From the NCBI GenBank assembly GCA_019115005.1, contig DXEK01000015.1:1-49130 (forward strand): 49,130 nucleotides of DNA, read 5' to 3'. The notes beneath the pieces were generated by a model. That model saw only the letters and a list, made by a program, of their open reading frames with translations, was not told the DNA's origin and did not search any database. A program made the position numbers and the translations under genes. The stretch comes from Candidatus Fusicatenibacter merdavium (GTDB lineage: Bacteria > Bacillota > Clostridia > Lachnospirales > Lachnospiraceae). Shown here in pieces: positions 8,833-16,323 of the stretch (the first letter of the stretch is position 1; every line of letters starts with the position of its first letter).

Positions 8833-9320
8833 AAGTTTTGCTCCTTTCCATCTTTCATTTTTTTCTTTTTTCCCTTCTGCTTCTCCGGCATGAAAAACAC
8901 TATGAGCAGGATCACAAGGACGCCGCCAGACAGCTGAAACATGTACTTCTGTGTCCAGACAACACCAAAACCCAGATACGGAACATAAAAAGCTGCCGTT
9001 CCGATCACTTCATCGGCCGCAACGAAACCCGGATCCGCCTCCTCGTTGGCGTCCCCTCTGGTAAGATATCCGCCGTCCGTCTTTCCTGCAACTCTGTGTG
9101 TTACGATCCGTCCGTCTTTTTGGAATGTGATGATCTCGCCGACAGATGCATCCTTCTTTTTCAGATCTGTCCAAACGATACCTCCCACTTTCAGCGCCGG
9201 TTCCATGGAACCGGACAAAACAACATAGGGACGGAACCGGACCATACAGAAAGCCGCTGCAAAGATCAGCAGCGCTGTCAACAGCCGGAAAAAAATCTTC
9301 CGTTTTCTTTTTTTCTTCAT
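8829..9320 (-). CDS. sipW: SipW-type (ER-like) signal peptidase I
   Basis: A 163-residue membrane protease that processes the leaders of the downstream TasA-like proteins. It has an N-terminal helix (about 10-28), a catalytic serine in SGSMEP (Ser38), histidine in THRV (His75) in place of the usual bacterial lysine, and the acidic box RGDANEEADP (89-97). A C-terminal helix (about 131-144) is followed by a very basic tail. The Ser/His arrangement marks the archaeal/ER branch to which SipW belongs. It is the first gene of the operon. The ribosome-binding site is weak, and no clear sigma-A promoter was found upstream. Confidence 0.93.
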   Translation of the reverse strand: MKKKRKRKIFFRLLTALLIFAAAFCMVRFRPYVVLSGSMEPALKVGGIVWTDLKKKDASVGEIITFQKDGRIVTHRVAGKTDGGYLTRGDANEEADPGFVAADEVIGTAAFYVPYLGFGVVWTQKYMFQLSGGVLVILLIVFFMPEKQKGKKKKMKDGKEQNL

Positions 9321-9779
9321 AATTTTTCTGTTCTTTTCTGATAAAGTAATGTCGAGATAAAAGTATTAGACCGCTTTTCAGCGCAAGACCGGCATTTCGC
9401 CGCATTTTCTTTCCGAATCCACCCGCTGGCCGTCCGGATTCGGCAGCAAATAAGATGTAACAGTTCAGTCAGTGGAACTGCACATCCGCAATCCTGTCGA
9501 TGAAAATTTTATACAATGGTAAACCGCCGGGAACTCCGGCAAAGAAAATGCCTATACAGCATCAAGATCATAAAATGTAATTTAACCATATCACACTTGC
9601 CCGAAAAAAACAAGAACAAATAAAAATATATTTTTTATGCTGGTCGTCTCCGAACTTGGCGGAGACGACTCGAGGATCATGACAGATATGACGGATATGA
9701 CAGGCGATATTCGTGGTTTCCGTCCTCCTGAAAACGGCAGCATATCTTGTGTACCGTCATAAGTGGGGAAATCGGACGG
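9321..9779. other. Intergenic region upstream of the surface operon
   Basis: 459 bases without a gene. It holds a terminator for the cob operon at its right end (listed separately), a degenerate AACAGTTCAG palindrome (9457-9480), a GAATCC/GGATTC hairpin (about 9415-9441) and a CGGC/GCCG hairpin near 9393. AT-rich stretches around 9505 (a TATAAA-like box on the minus strand) could hold the sipW promoter, but no good -35 pairs with them. This suggests an alternative sigma factor or an activator. Confidence 0.5.
9621..9669 (-). terminator. Rho-independent-like terminator of the cob operon
   Basis: A perfect 9-bp stem, GTCGTCTCC (9643-9651) with GGAGACGAC (9661-9669) and a 9-base loop. On the minus strand it is followed after a few bases by an A/T-rich tract with T-runs (to about 9621). 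It lies 110 bases past the amidohydrolase stop. Confidence 0.65.
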
Positions 9780-10664
9780 TTACAGTTTTTCGGACCTGTT
9801 CCGCTGAAACCTCCGCCGGATCTCATCCTCGCCGCGCCGGAGTGCCTGACGTATCTCCTGTGTGTCGCCGAGGGTGTCCAGAAATACCTGATATTCCTGC
9901 CAGATACCACGGCCGTGAAGAACACAGTATGCTCCGGCGTCGCTTCCTGCGGCCATAAGAACGCCAAGCTTCCAGGCTTTCCGGATGTTCTCTGTCTGGC
10001 GGCGATAGATTTTTTCAAGAACCGCATCCTCATATCTCCCATTGCCGATGAGATTTTTGACTGTGACAGTGGTCGGCACCCACACGGCACGGTGCTCCGC
10101 GACACACTGGAGACTTTCCTCGGTCTGATCATTCCCGTGTTCCACCGAATCTACGCCTGCCTCTACCGCGTCGATCACCGCCTGCGCGCCGTTGGTATGC
10201 GCCATCACCGAATACCCGGCGTCATGCGCCATGGCAACCAGCCAGAACACCTCTTCCCGCGGCAGCGGCTCCCCGGTCACCTTCCCGTCAGTGGAAAAAT
10301 CCATAATCCCGGTGGTCATGATCTTCACAAAGTCTCCCCGGTTGCCGCGCAGCTTTCTCAGCAGTTCCCCATATTCTTTTCTGTCCGTGTAGGAACGGCC
10401 GACGATCTTTCCATACCGACCCTCTCTGTGAATGGCGAATCCCGGCGTCCGGTAAGTAATCCCGTATTCCGGCGCCAGCTCCCTGGCCAGCAGTCCCGCC
10501 CCGTAGGGATCTCCTCCGTCTCTGACATAGGTCACGCCTTCCCTTTCATACGCCTTCAGGTGTTCCCTGATCAGAATCTCGTCGGGCGCGGCGCTGTGTG
10601 CGGCGGCTGCCGCCTTATAATTTTTCCCGTCCATAAAAATATGTGCATGGCATTCTCCGGGCAT
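9780..10664 (-). CDS. Metal-dependent amidohydrolase (imidazolonepropionase-like)
   Basis: A 294-residue cytoplasmic TIM-barrel hydrolase. All metal and catalytic positions of the superfamily are visible: CHAH near the N-terminus, KIMTTG (carboxylated lysine), MAHTNG, VEHG, and GSDAG. It is shorter than most relatives because the small N-terminal beta domain is missing; the chain begins only a few residues before the HxH motif. The start at 10664 is clear (GGGAGG, then ATG). It lies 14 bases after cobC and ends the cob operon. The substrate is unknown. A role in salvage of a cobinamide amide or a dipeptide is speculation. Confidence 0.82.
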   Translation of the reverse strand: MPGECHAHIFMDGKNYKAAAAAHSAAPDEILIREHLKAYEREGVTYVRDGGDPYGAGLLARELAPEYGITYRTPGFAIHREGRYGKIVGRSYTDRKEYGELLRKLRGNRGDFVKIMTTGIMDFSTDGKVTGEPLPREEVFWLVAMAHDAGYSVMAHTNGAQAVIDAVEAGVDSVEHGNDQTEESLQCVAEHRAVWVPTTVTVKNLIGNGRYEDAVLEKIYRRQTENIRKAWKLGVLMAAGSDAGAYCVLHGRGIWQEYQVFLDTLGDTQEIRQALRRGEDEIRRRFQRNRSEKL

Positions 10665-10678
10665 TTTTTTCCTCCCTG

Positions 10679-11287
10679 TCAGTCCTCAGTTTCCAGTGAA
10701 ATTTCTGATTCCATGAACGCTTCCCGCCGTCCCAACTTCCAGTTTCTCTCCGAAATACAGATATGATATCCACAGCCATTGGCAACCTGCCATCCGTAGT
10801 AATCTCTGGCCGGGATCCCATATTTCTCCATAACGCTCATGATCGTACCTCCGTGCACGATACAGGCGACATTCTTGTAATGCCTGCGGATACAGGTGTC
10901 CACCATCTTGTCAAATCCATCCACGCATCTCCGCTTGAACTCCTCCGGACTCTCACCGTTCGGAAACGCCAGAGTTGCCATGGAATCCACCCACTGCTGG
11001 TATTCCGGATTTGACTGCAGTTCCTGATAATTTTTATTTTCAAAATCGCCGAAATTACATTCTCTGAACTCCGGGATCTGAATCCTCCTCGCATAAGGGT
11101 AGAGAAGCTCTGCCGACTGGATACAGCGTGTCATCGGACTGACGAAGACCAGTTCCACCGTATCCATTGTCCGGTTGGACAGCTGCTGAATCCCTTCCTC
11201 ACAGAGCGGCTCATCTGTCACCCCGATATATCTTCCAAAAGTATTTCCATAGGTTTTTCCATGACGGATCAATGCTATCTTTATCAC
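10679..11287 (-). CDS. cobC: Histidine phosphatase family protein, probable alpha-ribazole phosphatase
   Basis: A 202-residue phosphoglycerate-mutase-fold phosphatase with the phospho-histidine motif LIRHGKTYGN at residues 6-15, the acidic helix FGDFENKNYQEL, and the second histidine in CIVHGGTI. In a cob operon such proteins act as CobC, removing phosphate from alpha-ribazole-phosphate or adenosylcobalamin-phosphate to finish nucleotide-loop assembly. The start overlaps the stop of the CobU-like gene (ATGA), implying coupled translation. Other histidine phosphatases look similar; the context favours CobC. Confidence 0.8.
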   Translation of the reverse strand: MIKIALIRHGKTYGNTFGRYIGVTDEPLCEEGIQQLSNRTMDTVELVFVSPMTRCIQSAELLYPYARRIQIPEFRECNFGDFENKNYQELQSNPEYQQWVDSMATLAFPNGESPEEFKRRCVDGFDKMVDTCIRRHYKNVACIVHGGTIMSVMEKYGIPARDYYGWQVANGCGYHICISERNWKLGRREAFMESEISLETED

Positions 11288-11664
11288 TTCTTAATCACCA
11301 TCCCGATTCCACAGAATACGCGGTGTACTTCCCCGGCTTTTTCCGCCAGTTCCGTGCAGATCCTGCCGGTCTTCTCCCTCCAAAGGCGATCAAAGGCTTC
11401 TACAGGAACCACCCCGCATCCCAGTTCATTTGTCACAATACAGAGTTCCGGATTTTCCTCCGGCAGCTTGCGGATCAGAGCGTCTGTGTCTCTCTCCTTC
11501 TCCAGCATTCTCCGGATCAGAAGATGAAAATTCCATACGCCCCGGCAGTTCAGAATTTCTTCCGGTTCACAGGACGCACCGTCTACCCATCCGTCCGGGA
11601 TCTGAAACGTCTTTTTCGCATACTCCAGTTTTCCCTGATATGCGCCTCCTATCACCATTTTCAT
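11284..11664 (-). CDS. Short CobU-like P-loop protein
   Basis: A 126-residue protein with CobU features: the start MVIGGAYQGKLEYA matches the P-loop position, VTNELGCGVVP matches the V(T/S)NE segment, and GIGMVIK matches the closing GIPL-x-K. The P-loop has GK followed by Leu where kinases have Ser/Thr, and the middle of CobU is shortened. The ORF track starts 25 codons too early. I use the ATG at 11664 after GGAGA, which overlaps the cobS stop. A full CobU is encoded two genes upstream, so this is a divergent paralogue that may have lost one activity or act as a partner subunit. Confidence 0.75.
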   Translation of the reverse strand: MKMVIGGAYQGKLEYAKKTFQIPDGWVDGASCEPEEILNCRGVWNFHLLIRRMLEKERDTDALIRKLPEENPELCIVTNELGCGVVPVEAFDRLWREKTGRICTELAEKAGEVHRVFCGIGMVIKK

Positions 11665-12434
11665 ATCAATCTCTCCATTCCCAGGCTGCAAAGCGCCAGC
11701 CAGACCATTCCGGTCACTTCGCAGACCGACACAAACCATCCTGCAAGATCACCGGTGATCCCCCCGAAATATTTTTCACTCATCCTGCGGTAATACATCC
11801 AAACCAGCGCCTCCACAAGGACAGTTGCCAGAAAGACCGGATGAAACCATCCGAGAAACAGACAGGCCAGCGCCAGATATACGACGAGTACCGCCGTCAC
11901 CGCTCTTTTCTGTGCCTGTTTGCCGAAAGCCGCAGCCGTACCTTTCGGATTGGCATTGGGAAACCACAAAACAGACAAGGCGCTGAAACAGCGGGAGATC
12001 CAGAATATACTGCAGAACGCCGGCAGAACATTCTCGCGGATCTCTCCGGCAGCTCCCAACGCCGCCACGAACCAGACGCATCCCATGATGACCGCAAAGG
12101 CGCCTGCATGGGAATCCTTCAGAATCTCCAGGCGGCGCTCCTTTTCCCTCCAGGAACTGAGCGCATCCATCGTGTCCAGATATCCGTCGAGATGGATCCC
12201 CCCGGTCACCAGAACAGGAATCAGCACCAGCACCGCCGCCCGAAACAGACTGCCGGCTCCCAGAAATTCCAGGATCTTCCAGAAAAGAAACTCCAGGATC
12301 CCGACTGCAAGCCCGACCCAGGGGAAAAAGCACATCGCATACTGCATACTCTCTTTGTCCCAATCGGCTGCCGGCATGGGGATCTTTGAGTACATTGCAA
12401 AGGCAACCTTAAAATTATTCCACAATATTTTCAT
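11661..12434 (-). CDS. cobS: Adenosylcobinamide-GDP ribazoletransferase
   Basis: A 257-residue integral membrane enzyme that joins adenosylcobinamide-GDP with alpha-ribazole (phosphate), the last condensation in cobalamin synthesis. It shows the family motif GGIHLDGYLDTMDAL, then KDSHAGAFAVI, and several hydrophobic helices with the later FGGITGDLAG segment. Length is normal for the family. It overlaps cobU upstream and the short CobU-like gene downstream by four bases each, so all three are probably made in fixed ratio. Confidence 0.95.
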   Translation of the reverse strand: MKILWNNFKVAFAMYSKIPMPAADWDKESMQYAMCFFPWVGLAVGILEFLFWKILEFLGAGSLFRAAVLVLIPVLVTGGIHLDGYLDTMDALSSWREKERRLEILKDSHAGAFAVIMGCVWFVAALGAAGEIRENVLPAFCSIFWISRCFSALSVLWFPNANPKGTAAAFGKQAQKRAVTAVLVVYLALACLFLGWFHPVFLATVLVEALVWMYYRRMSEKYFGGITGDLAGWFVSVCEVTGMVWLALCSLGMERLI

Positions 12435-12949
12435 GTTCTCTTTACCTCCAGCGGAATGCCGTATACCACTTCCGTCACGCCGTCTGCCAGCTCCGCCAGA
12501 CGGCAGTTGATCTTTCCCAGCGTTCTCTGATATTCCACGGTCCCGCTGTCATATTCGATGCCGTCGGAAAAGATTTCGTTGGAGACAATGATCAGATTGC
12601 GCGCAGTCCTGCGCAGATGTTCCACTCCGCGAAGAATTCGCACATCCGTATCCTTCCCCGCCCCGTCCGGCCAGAACATCTCGTTGGCCGTCAGGTTGGA
12701 CATACATTCCAGCAGAACATCCGCCCCCTCCGGCACCTCCGCCTTCTCAAGATCCCGATAACATTCCACCGTTGTAAATTCCTTTTTGGCCCGCATTTCC
12801 CGGTGGCGCGCGATCCGCCGGTGGCTCTCCTCATCGTAGGGATACATAGTCGCAATGTAGATCCGCCGTTCGCCGTTCAGCGCAAGGATCTGCGCTTCCG
12901 CGTAGGCCGATTTCCCGCTTCCGCTGCCTCCCGTAATCAAATGCATCAT
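12431..12949 (-). CDS. cobU: Adenosylcobinamide kinase / cobinamide-phosphate guanylyltransferase
   Basis: A 172-residue bifunctional enzyme that phosphorylates adenosylcobinamide and then transfers GMP to it. It has a complete P-loop (TGGSGSGKSAYAE), the HRRIARHREMR segment that contains the guanylylated histidine region, LLECMSNLTANEMF, VSNEIFSDGI, and the closing YGIPLEVK. It is full length. It lies 13 bases downstream of cobT and overlaps cobS. Together cobT-cobU-cobS-cobC allow salvage of cobinamide. No corrin-ring genes are in the window. Confidence 0.94.
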   Translation of the reverse strand: MMHLITGGSGSGKSAYAEAQILALNGERRIYIATMYPYDEESHRRIARHREMRAKKEFTTVECYRDLEKAEVPEGADVLLECMSNLTANEMFWPDGAGKDTDVRILRGVEHLRRTARNLIIVSNEIFSDGIEYDSGTVEYQRTLGKINCRLAELADGVTEVVYGIPLEVKRT

Positions 12950-12962
12950 TCCAGTACTCTCC

Positions 12963-14012
12963 TCAATTCAGCGGTACATAGGCTTCAATATGCGTACTCT
13001 CAAAGGTAGCCATGCCATGATACACTGCCAGCGCCATATCCAGGATCGGGAACAACATCACGGCTCCTGTTCCTTCACCGAGACACATCTCTCCGTGCAA
13101 AACCGCCTCTTTTCCAAGTTCCTTCAGCAGCATTTTCGCCGCCGGCTCCTTGGAAACATGGGAGGCCAGTATATATCCGGACGCATCCGGCGCAAGACGG
13201 ACTGCGATCAACGCCGCGACCGCCGAAATAAACCCGTCGATCACTACAGGCACATGGTGGGCAGCTCCTGCCAGGAAAGTACCGGCGATCCCGGCAATGT
13301 CAAAGCCTCCGACCTTCGCCAGCACATCGATCGGATCCTTGGGATCCGGATGGTGGAGTTCGATGGCATGGCGGATTACCTGGATTTTCTTCTGCAGTCC
13401 CTCGCTGGACAGACCTGCGCCCCTGCCGGTAACTGTCTCCGGCTCCATTCCGAGAAGCACCGACGCGACCGCACTGCTGCTTGTTGTATTTCCAATCCCC
13501 ATCTCGCCGGTCGCCAAAATCTGATATCCCTCTTCGATCTTCTCTTCCGCTGCCCGGATTCCTGCTTCCAGCGCACGGATCGCTTCCTCTCTGGTCATCG
13601 CAGGCTCTTTTGCCATATTTTTTGTCCCATAAGCAATCTTGCAGTTCGGAATACAGGTATCCTCCGCAACGCCGATATCATAAGGAAAAATATCCGCTCC
13701 CGTATGGCGGCAGAGGATCCCCGCCGTCGCTTTTTCCTGAAGAAAATTTTCCGCGACGGCTTTCGTCACCTCCTGACCGCACTGTGTCACGCCTTCTTCC
13801 ACCACGCCATTGTCCGCACAGAAGATCATCAGCGCTTTTCTGTCCAGATGCACATTCGGACTGCCGGTCATCCCCGCAATCTGCACGATCATATCTTCCA
13901 GTCTTCCAAGACTGTGCAGGGGCTTGGCAATACTGTCCCAATGCTGCCGCGCTCCTTCCATAGCTGTCTCATTCAGCGGCCGGATCGCCGCTATCGTCTG
14001 CTCCAATACCAT
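12963..14012 (-). CDS. cobT: Nicotinate-nucleotide--dimethylbenzimidazole phosphoribosyltransferase
   Basis: A 349-residue enzyme that activates the lower-ligand base as alpha-ribazole phosphate. Motifs include MIFCADNGVVEEGV, GEMGIGNTTSSSA, a GRGAGL segment and GGFDIAGIAG. The ORF track begins 53 codons too early; the ATG at 14012 (MVLEQTIAAI) follows GCAGGAGG. It is the first cob gene. Only 23 bases separate its start from the terminator hairpin of the upstream hydrolase gene, so either a promoter hides in that gene's end or the operon relies on read-through. No cobalamin riboswitch precedes it. Confidence 0.94.
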   Translation of the reverse strand: MVLEQTIAAIRPLNETAMEGARQHWDSIAKPLHSLGRLEDMIVQIAGMTGSPNVHLDRKALMIFCADNGVVEEGVTQCGQEVTKAVAENFLQEKATAGILCRHTGADIFPYDIGVAEDTCIPNCKIAYGTKNMAKEPAMTREEAIRALEAGIRAAEEKIEEGYQILATGEMGIGNTTSSSAVASVLLGMEPETVTGRGAGLSSEGLQKKIQVIRHAIELHHPDPKDPIDVLAKVGGFDIAGIAGTFLAGAAHHVPVVIDGFISAVAALIAVRLAPDASGYILASHVSKEPAAKMLLKELGKEAVLHGEMCLGEGTGAVMLFPILDMALAVYHGMATFESTHIEAYVPLN

Positions 14013-14027
14013 TTCTTGTCCTCCTGC

Positions 14028-14065
14028 AAAAAACGAGGGTGTCTCAAAAAAATCGAGACACCCTC
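14028..14065 (-). terminator. Rho-independent terminator after the wall-hydrolase gene
   Basis: An 11-bp perfect stem, GAGGGTGTCTC (14035-14045) and GAGACACCCTC (14055-14065) with a 9-base loop. On the minus strand it is followed at once by a T6 run (14028-14033). It begins within the last codons of the hydrolase gene and ends just before the cobT ribosome-binding site. Confidence 0.9.
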
Positions 14066-14071
14066 TGTGGT

Positions 14072-16180
14072 TTATGATTTTCTGACCCAGTCTACAAAGA
14101 ATATATGCGAACTGGTATACGTTTCCCCGGTGGAAGTCGTTCCTGTGTACGTGTAAGTATAGGTCTGACATTTCTCCGGATCCAGATTCAGCCGTTCAAA
14201 AGCCGCCGGTGTCATAAAATACATGTAATCAAAATCTTCCCTCGTGTCCCCAAAATCCGGAACCACGCGGTTTGTACCGTTGGTCTTATAATTATTCATG
14301 ATCGTCTCGGACACATCCGCCGCAATATAGGCGCCCGCATTGGTAAGTTCCTGCATAGTACTTGCGGTTCCGCTGCTGATGCCCTGCAGATATCTGGTCA
14401 GGGAACCGTTCCGCGCCGGCTCAAACTGCTGCTGCTGATAGATCGCTGTCTTCATGGAATATCCATACGCATCCATACGGTTGCGTATAACCATCGCCAC
14501 CGCTGTCATTCCCGTTGTCCGCTGGATTCCGGCCTCCGCCGCGCAGATCGCCGCCATCAGATCTCTCTCACTGACCTGCGGGTCCGTATAGTACTGATGT
14601 TCCACCACATAATACAGGCCATTGACAGAATCTCTGACCCGTACGTACTGGGGATCCGCATAGTTGCATGCGCCGGTCCCGGAAAAGCTATAGTAGTAAT
14701 CCGCACCGTCTTTCTGTGTTTTGAGATATGTATCCTTCAGCATGACGCCGTCGCTTCCCACATAATAGAAGCCGACTGCCGGCTCGCTGCCGGTCGGTTT
14801 TTCCGAACTGTCAAACCACTGATTCCGGTAAGCTCTTCCCTGACTGTCAAAACAATACCAGTCGCTGCCGATCTGTACCCACTGATCGGTGACTACCGAA
14901 CCGTCCGACGATCCATAGTAAATGTTTCCGTCCGCAGGATCCGTAAATTTCTCATTACGGAACGCCGCTCCCCAGCCGCGGAAATAGTACCGTTTGTTCC
15001 CCCTGGTAACCCAGGTATTCGTCGCCATCGAGCCATCTGACAGACCATAATAAATATTTCCGTCCGCAGGGTCGGTAAAGATCTCGTCGCAGAACGCTGC
15101 TCCCCAGCCGCGGAAGTAATACCACTTCCCGCCGATCTGCACCCAGGTGTTCGTCGCCATCGAACCGTCCGACAGACTGTAATAGATATTTCCGTCCGCA
15201 GGATCCGTAAATTTCTCGTTGCGGAACGCCGCCCCCCAGCCGCGGAAGTAATACCACTTTCCACTGATCTGAATCCAGCTATTCTTAGCGATCGAACCAT
15301 CGGACAGACCATAGTAAATATTTCCATCCGCAGGATCGGTGAATTTTTCATTGCGGAACGCTGCTCCCCAGCTCCGGAAATAATAATCTTTTTCGTCCAC
15401 CTTAATCCAGGTATTGGCAGCCATGGACCCATCGGACAGGGCATAATAAACATTTCCGTCATCCGGGTCCGTAAAAAGCTCATTGCGGAACGTCGCTCCC
15501 CAGCTCCGGAAATAGTACCATTTTCCATCAATCTGCTGCCAGCCGGTCGCCATCGAGCCGTCCGGATTCAGGTAATACAAATTTCCTCCCTCTTCCAGCC
15601 AGCCCGTCGCCCGCTGTCCGTCAGCATTGTAATAGTACCAGACGCCGTCTTCCTGCTGCCACTGCTGAAACAACGACATGACCTGTGGAATCTGTGCCGG
15701 ATCGATTTCCCCGTCTTCCTGTTCCGTTTCCATCGTTTCCGCCATATCATTCAACGCCGCATCTTCTTCTCCCGCTCCTGGCGTTACTTCTGCTTCCGGC
15801 GTTTCTTCCGGCTGCTGCTCCGGCTCCGCCGGCGTCACGGAAGGCTGCTGTGATTCTGTGTCTTCGTTTTCATCTGCCGGCTCTCCGTCCTCAGAATCCC
15901 CGGTGGAACCGGCCGGCTCGGAAGTTCCCGTCTGAGAACTTCCGGATGTATCAGATGGCCGGCTTTCTTCTCCGCTCTGTGCGTCCGGCAGGACCGTTTC
16001 TGCGGACGGATCTGTACTTTCTGCTGTTTCATCCATCTTACTGTCTCCGGAAACAGTCTGCTTCACAGCAGTTCCCGCACTGTTGCCTGCTCCGCCGGCC
16101 GCCGCCACGGGAACGCCGGAAACACTCAGCGAAACCGAAACTGCCGTAGCAAGCAGAGCGCATACAATTTTCCTTTTCAT
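14072..16180 (-). CDS. Secreted cell-wall hydrolase with wall-binding repeats (SleB-like)
   Basis: A 702-residue exported protein. It has a signal peptide (basic start, AVSVSLSVSGVPVAAAG) and then a Glu/Ser/Pro/Thr-rich low-complexity linker (about residues 30-170). A block of choline/glucan-binding-type repeats follows, including five near-identical 44-residue units with the core WGAAFRNEKFTDPADG. The C-terminal domain (about 520-702) resembles SleB/CwlJ hydrolases: DLMAAICAAEAG, then MTAVAMVIRNRM, then QQFEPA. The glutamate in the AEAG segment is the expected catalytic acid. The protein probably cleaves peptidoglycan while held to teichoic or glucan polymers. The start at 16180 follows GGGAGA. 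Upstream (16181-16260), pairs of direct repeats (ATCCTTTA, CAGAGTAA) near a TTGACA could be control sites. Confidence 0.85.
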   Translation of the reverse strand: MKRKIVCALLATAVSVSLSVSGVPVAAAGGAGNSAGTAVKQTVSGDSKMDETAESTDPSAETVLPDAQSGEESRPSDTSGSSQTGTSEPAGSTGDSEDGEPADENEDTESQQPSVTPAEPEQQPEETPEAEVTPGAGEEDAALNDMAETMETEQEDGEIDPAQIPQVMSLFQQWQQEDGVWYYYNADGQRATGWLEEGGNLYYLNPDGSMATGWQQIDGKWYYFRSWGATFRNELFTDPDDGNVYYALSDGSMAANTWIKVDEKDYYFRSWGAAFRNEKFTDPADGNIYYGLSDGSIAKNSWIQISGKWYYFRGWGAAFRNEKFTDPADGNIYYSLSDGSMATNTWVQIGGKWYYFRGWGAAFCDEIFTDPADGNIYYGLSDGSMATNTWVTRGNKRYYFRGWGAAFRNEKFTDPADGNIYYGSSDGSVVTDQWVQIGSDWYCFDSQGRAYRNQWFDSSEKPTGSEPAVGFYYVGSDGVMLKDTYLKTQKDGADYYYSFSGTGACNYADPQYVRVRDSVNGLYYVVEHQYYTDPQVSERDLMAAICAAEAGIQRTTGMTAVAMVIRNRMDAYGYSMKTAIYQQQQFEPARNGSLTRYLQGISSGTASTMQELTNAGAYIAADVSETIMNNYKTNGTNRVVPDFGDTREDFDYMYFMTPAAFERLNLDPEKCQTYTYTYTGTTSTGETYTSSHIFFVDWVRKS
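14880..15540. repeat. Five tandem 132-bp repeats inside the wall-hydrolase gene
   Basis: Five in-frame copies of a 132-bp unit encode 44 residues each (core WGAAFRNEKFTDPADG). Copies 2, 3 and 5 share this core exactly. The fourth has a variant core (CDEIFTDP) and the first reads WGATFRNELFTDPDDG. Such arrays change copy number by recombination and are prone to assembly collapse. Confidence 0.85.
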
Positions 16181-16323
16181 TCTGTGTCTCTTCTCCCTTA
16201 CTCTGTTATCCTAACAGTTACTCTGTAAAGGATATCACACCCTGCTAAAGGATGTCAAACCACCAAAATTTTCCGGATTTTTCATGTATTTTAATACAAA
16301 ATCATTCACTTTTCATTGAAAAA

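Noticed and set aside
14880-15540. Possible CRISPR-like array
   Set aside because: The repeats are 132 bp, contiguous and in frame, encoding wall-binding units; there are no spacers.
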